Assembly: GCA_937871415.1 (NCBI GenBank)
Contig: CALMQD010000420.1
Span: forward strand, 1-7,103
Length of the DNA stretch: 7,103 nucleotides
Source: an uncultured Phycisphaerales bacterium
GTDB lineage: Bacteria; Planctomycetota; Phycisphaerae; Phycisphaerales; UBA1924
Reading direction: 5' to 3'
This document shows positions 5,406 through 7,103 of this stretch, piece by piece. The stretch's first letter is position 1. Each line of letters starts with the position of its first letter. Under the pieces are notes generated by a model. That model was not told the origin of the DNA. It saw nothing but the letters and a program-made list of their open reading frames with translations, and ran no database searches. The translations under genes were made by a program, and so were the position numbers.

Positions 5406-5411
5406 TACACT
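5406..5411 (+). promoter_or_regulatory. -10 box TACACT for a probable leaderless transcript
   Basis: TACACT matches the TATAAT consensus at 4 of 6 positions including the key first T, second A and last T. Eight bases separate it from the ATG at 5420, so transcription would begin at or next to the A of ATG. No Shine-Dalgarno lies in 5394-5419, unlike every gene to the left. No good -35 is seen. Confidence 0.5.
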
Positions 5412-5419
5412 CTGCCGAC

Positions 5420-6049
5420 ATGGCGTTGCCTCGTGATCTCCATCCCCGCTCGTCCGTCCGGCGCCGGGCGCCCGTTCGCCGCTGGACCCGCTCCATGCGG
5501 GCGATCGCGGCGGGCGTGGTTGCGGCGTCGCTCGGCGCGTGCGCCGGGACCCGCGGCGCGGGCGGCGCCGGCAACGGCGCCAGCGCGCCCCTGCCTCCAC
5601 CGGATCCCAACGCGCTCCTCCCCGAGCGCATGGAGATCCACCCCCTCACCCGCATCGGCACCGACCTTTCCGGGAAGCCGATCCTCATCTGCCACATCGA
5701 ACTGCGCGACCACTTCGCCCAGAGCGTCAAGGCCCTCGGGCGCCTGCGCGTCGAGATGTACGGGCGCGGCGCCGGGAGCGAAGCCGGGGGCGACAAGGAC
5801 GGGGCCGAGGCGCAGGAGCTGGTCTGGGACGTGGACCTGACCGACCCCGGCACCAACGCCGAGTACTACGACGACCTCGTCACCCGCACCTATGCCCTGA
5901 GCCTGGGCTCCATCCCCGCCTGGGTGGTGCAGTGGGCCCGGTCCGACCGCACCGCCGGCTCGGGCCCCACCCTCGCCGCCGTTTTCGAGTTCGCCGACGA
6001 AAAGGGCAAGGTCCAGACGCTCCGGGCCGCGGCCAAACTGCTCCGCTGA
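5420..6049 (+). CDS. Putative lipoprotein, unknown function
   Basis: This 209-residue protein has a lipoprotein signal: a long Arg-rich n-region (1-27), hydrophobic MRAIAAGVVAAS (26-37) and the lipobox L38-G-A-C41, so the mature protein would be lipid-anchored at Cys41. A Gly/Ala/Pro linker (42-62) precedes a compact domain: LPERMEIHPLTRI, then KPILICHIELRDHFAQSVKALGRLRVEMYG (86-115), an acidic Gly-rich loop (116-132), ELVWDVDLTDPGTNAEYYDDLVTRTYALSLGSIP (133-166) and a C-terminal strand region ending VQTLRAAAKLLR. The layout looks like a beta-sandwich, but I know no function for it. Start 5420 is favoured by the adjacent -10 box; Met26 (5495) would also give a normal signal peptide but lacks a ribosome site. 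Nothing in it looks phage-derived, so it probably marks the start of host chromosome. It converges with the prenyltransferase gene. Confidence 0.7.
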   Translation: MALPRDLHPRSSVRRRAPVRRWTRSMRAIAAGVVAASLGACAGTRGAGGAGNGASAPLPPPDPNALLPERMEIHPLTRIGTDLSGKPILICHIELRDHFAQSVKALGRLRVEMYGRGAGSEAGGDKDGAEAQELVWDVDLTDPGTNAEYYDDLVTRTYALSLGSIPAWVVQWARSDRTAGSGPTLAAVFEFADEKGKVQTLRAAAKLLR

Positions 6050-6067
6050 TCCGCCGGGCGAGCACCG

Positions 6068-7030
6068 CTACGGCGCGAGCGCCGGCTGCACGACGCCGAT
6101 CACGCCCCGCATCTTCAGCACCATCAGCGCGCCGGTGACGAGCGCAAACCCCAGCGCCGAAACGATGAACGCCCGATCGCGCGTCGCCACTTCCGTCGGG
6201 TCGTCGTACACGCCGCGCTCCAGCAGCAGCACGGCGCGGAAGACGGCGTACGTCGCCGGGATCATCGTCAGCCACAGCAGGTTGAAGCCGAACGTGTACT
6301 CCAGCGCCTTGGCCTGGACATAATCGGAATAGGAGAGCAGGCACGCGACGGCGGTCATCACGACCAGCATGCGCAGAAGGTCGTCGGTGTAGAAGGCCTG
6401 CACGCCGCGCACGTTCGCGGCCATCGCGCCCATCGTCCGGCGCTCGCCCAGGCGCTTGCCCAGCGCCAGGAACATCGAGATGAACAGCGTGCAGTTGAGC
6501 AGCCACGCGCTGGGCTCGACCAGCACCGCCGCGCACCCGCCCAGCACGCGCAGCACGAAGCCCATCGAGAGCGACAGCACGTCGAGCACCGGGCGCAGTT
6601 TGAAGTGGACGGTGTACAGCACGACGTTGAGGACGTACAGCAGCACGCACGCCGCGCCCAGGCCGCCCGCGACGACCCGCGGGTCCATGTTCACGGAGAG
6701 CGCCGCGCTCTCGCGCGCGGGTGCGACAAAGAGCGCCAGCACGCACGCCCCGGAGAGCAGGAAGAGCCCCGCGCTCAGCCGGCGCGCCGCGCTCGCCGAA
6801 ACCTCACCCGAGGCGATCGGGCGTTCGCGCTTGCGCGGGTGCAGGCGGTCCTGCTCGGCGTCGCGCAGGTCGTTGAGGATGTAGCACGCGCTGGACGCGA
6901 AGTTGAACGCGAACACGATGGCGAGAACCGCCGGCCACGCCCGCGGGTCTTTCAGCGCCAGCCCGTAGGCCGGGCCGACCAGCACGAACGCGCTCTTGGC
7001 CCACTGTTTGGGCCGGATGAGCCGGAGCAT
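6068..7030 (-). CDS. UbiA-family prenyltransferase, decaprenyl-phosphate phosphoribosyltransferase-like
   Basis: UbiA enzymes are integral membrane proteins that act on polyprenyl substrates. The closest group by motif, DPPR synthase, transfers 5-phosphoribose from PRPP to decaprenyl phosphate, giving a lipid-linked pentose donor for glycans. Motifs seen in this 320-residue protein: IRPKQWAKSAFVLV (5-18); the Mg/diphosphate-binding motif N53-D54-x-x-D57-x-x-x-D61, followed by RLHPRKRERPIASGEV (62-77), typical of DPPR-type enzymes; the second aspartate region YTVHFKLRPVLDVLSLSMGFVLRVLGG (139-165); FLALGKRLGERR (187-198); and the C-terminal DDPTEVATRDR (276-286). About eight or nine hydrophobic segments span the rest. 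In this frame there is no stop or ATG/GTG between 7031 and the window edge, so a longer Ala/Gly-rich N-terminus is possible. GGGAGG (7041-7046 complement) is a plausible, slightly distant ribosome site for 7030. The UbiA family is sure; the substrate is inference. Confidence 0.85.
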   Translation of the reverse strand: MLRLIRPKQWAKSAFVLVGPAYGLALKDPRAWPAVLAIVFAFNFASSACYILNDLRDAEQDRLHPRKRERPIASGEVSASAARRLSAGLFLLSGACVLALFVAPARESAALSVNMDPRVVAGGLGAACVLLYVLNVVLYTVHFKLRPVLDVLSLSMGFVLRVLGGCAAVLVEPSAWLLNCTLFISMFLALGKRLGERRTMGAMAANVRGVQAFYTDDLLRMLVVMTAVACLLSYSDYVQAKALEYTFGFNLLWLTMIPATYAVFRAVLLLERGVYDDPTEVATRDRAFIVSALGFALVTGALMVLKMRGVIGVVQPALAP

Positions 7031-7103
7031 CGCCCCCGCCCCTCCCGTTCCCCCCGTCGCCGCGGCGTTGTCCGCGCGCGGGTCCGCTCCCGGCCCCTCG
7101 CCC

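Noticed and set aside
6071..6084. CGGCG-CGAG-CGCCG tetraloop hairpin as a terminator between the converging genes
   Set aside because: The stem is only 5 bp, there is no T-tract on either strand, and it lies within the last codons of the prenyltransferase gene; not enough to call a terminator.
5880..6746. A 288-codon - strand frame overlapping the prenyltransferase gene in another phase
   Set aside because: The product is Arg-rich without membrane segments, while the other frame carries every UbiA motif.

Overview
This is a very GC-rich window (roughly 70% by eye) with strong third-position G/C bias, from a bacterial chromosome or an integrated element. The organism cannot be fixed from the sequence. 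Arg/Ala-rich proteins, a leaderless-type promoter before a lipoprotein gene and the overall gene style make a Planctomycetota (Phycisphaerae-like) bacterium my best guess, at low confidence. There is no rRNA, tRNA, CRISPR array, transposase or integrase.

Positions 1-5393 (+ strand) hold a compact virion-head module. In order these are a portal protein cut by the left edge (1-1341), a coiled-coil scaffold-like protein (1435-1950), an SU10-type major capsid protein (2145-3317), a probable head completion/adaptor protein with a DxDxDGxxD loop (3486-4133), two small translationally coupled beta-rich proteins of neck or tail type (4185-4649 and 4646-5023), and a one-TM coiled-coil protein (5085-5393). 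All genes are intact and in conventional head-assembly order. The terminase would be expected left of the window.

The module stops abruptly. After 5393 there is no recognisable tape measure, baseplate, tail fibre, endolysin, integrase or attachment site, and ordinary chromosomal genes follow: a lipoprotein gene (5420-6049, probable leaderless transcript) and, converging on it, a UbiA-family prenyltransferase resembling decaprenyl-phosphate phosphoribosyltransferase (6068-7030, - strand, possibly extending past the right edge). This is either the right end of a degraded prophage or a short domesticated head module of gene-transfer-agent type. That is the most interesting question the window raises.

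Most head genes are separated by unusually long, structured leaders of 50-195 nt. The leaders of four genes carry perfect hairpins, and two share a 13-nt repeat inside alternative hairpins. All four ATG-started genes begin at (G/A)GTCATG behind a strong Shine-Dalgarno, whereas the coupled small pair uses GTG. The adaptor gene is flanked by a long G-rich tract on its 5' side and a 14-C homopolymer on its 3' side.
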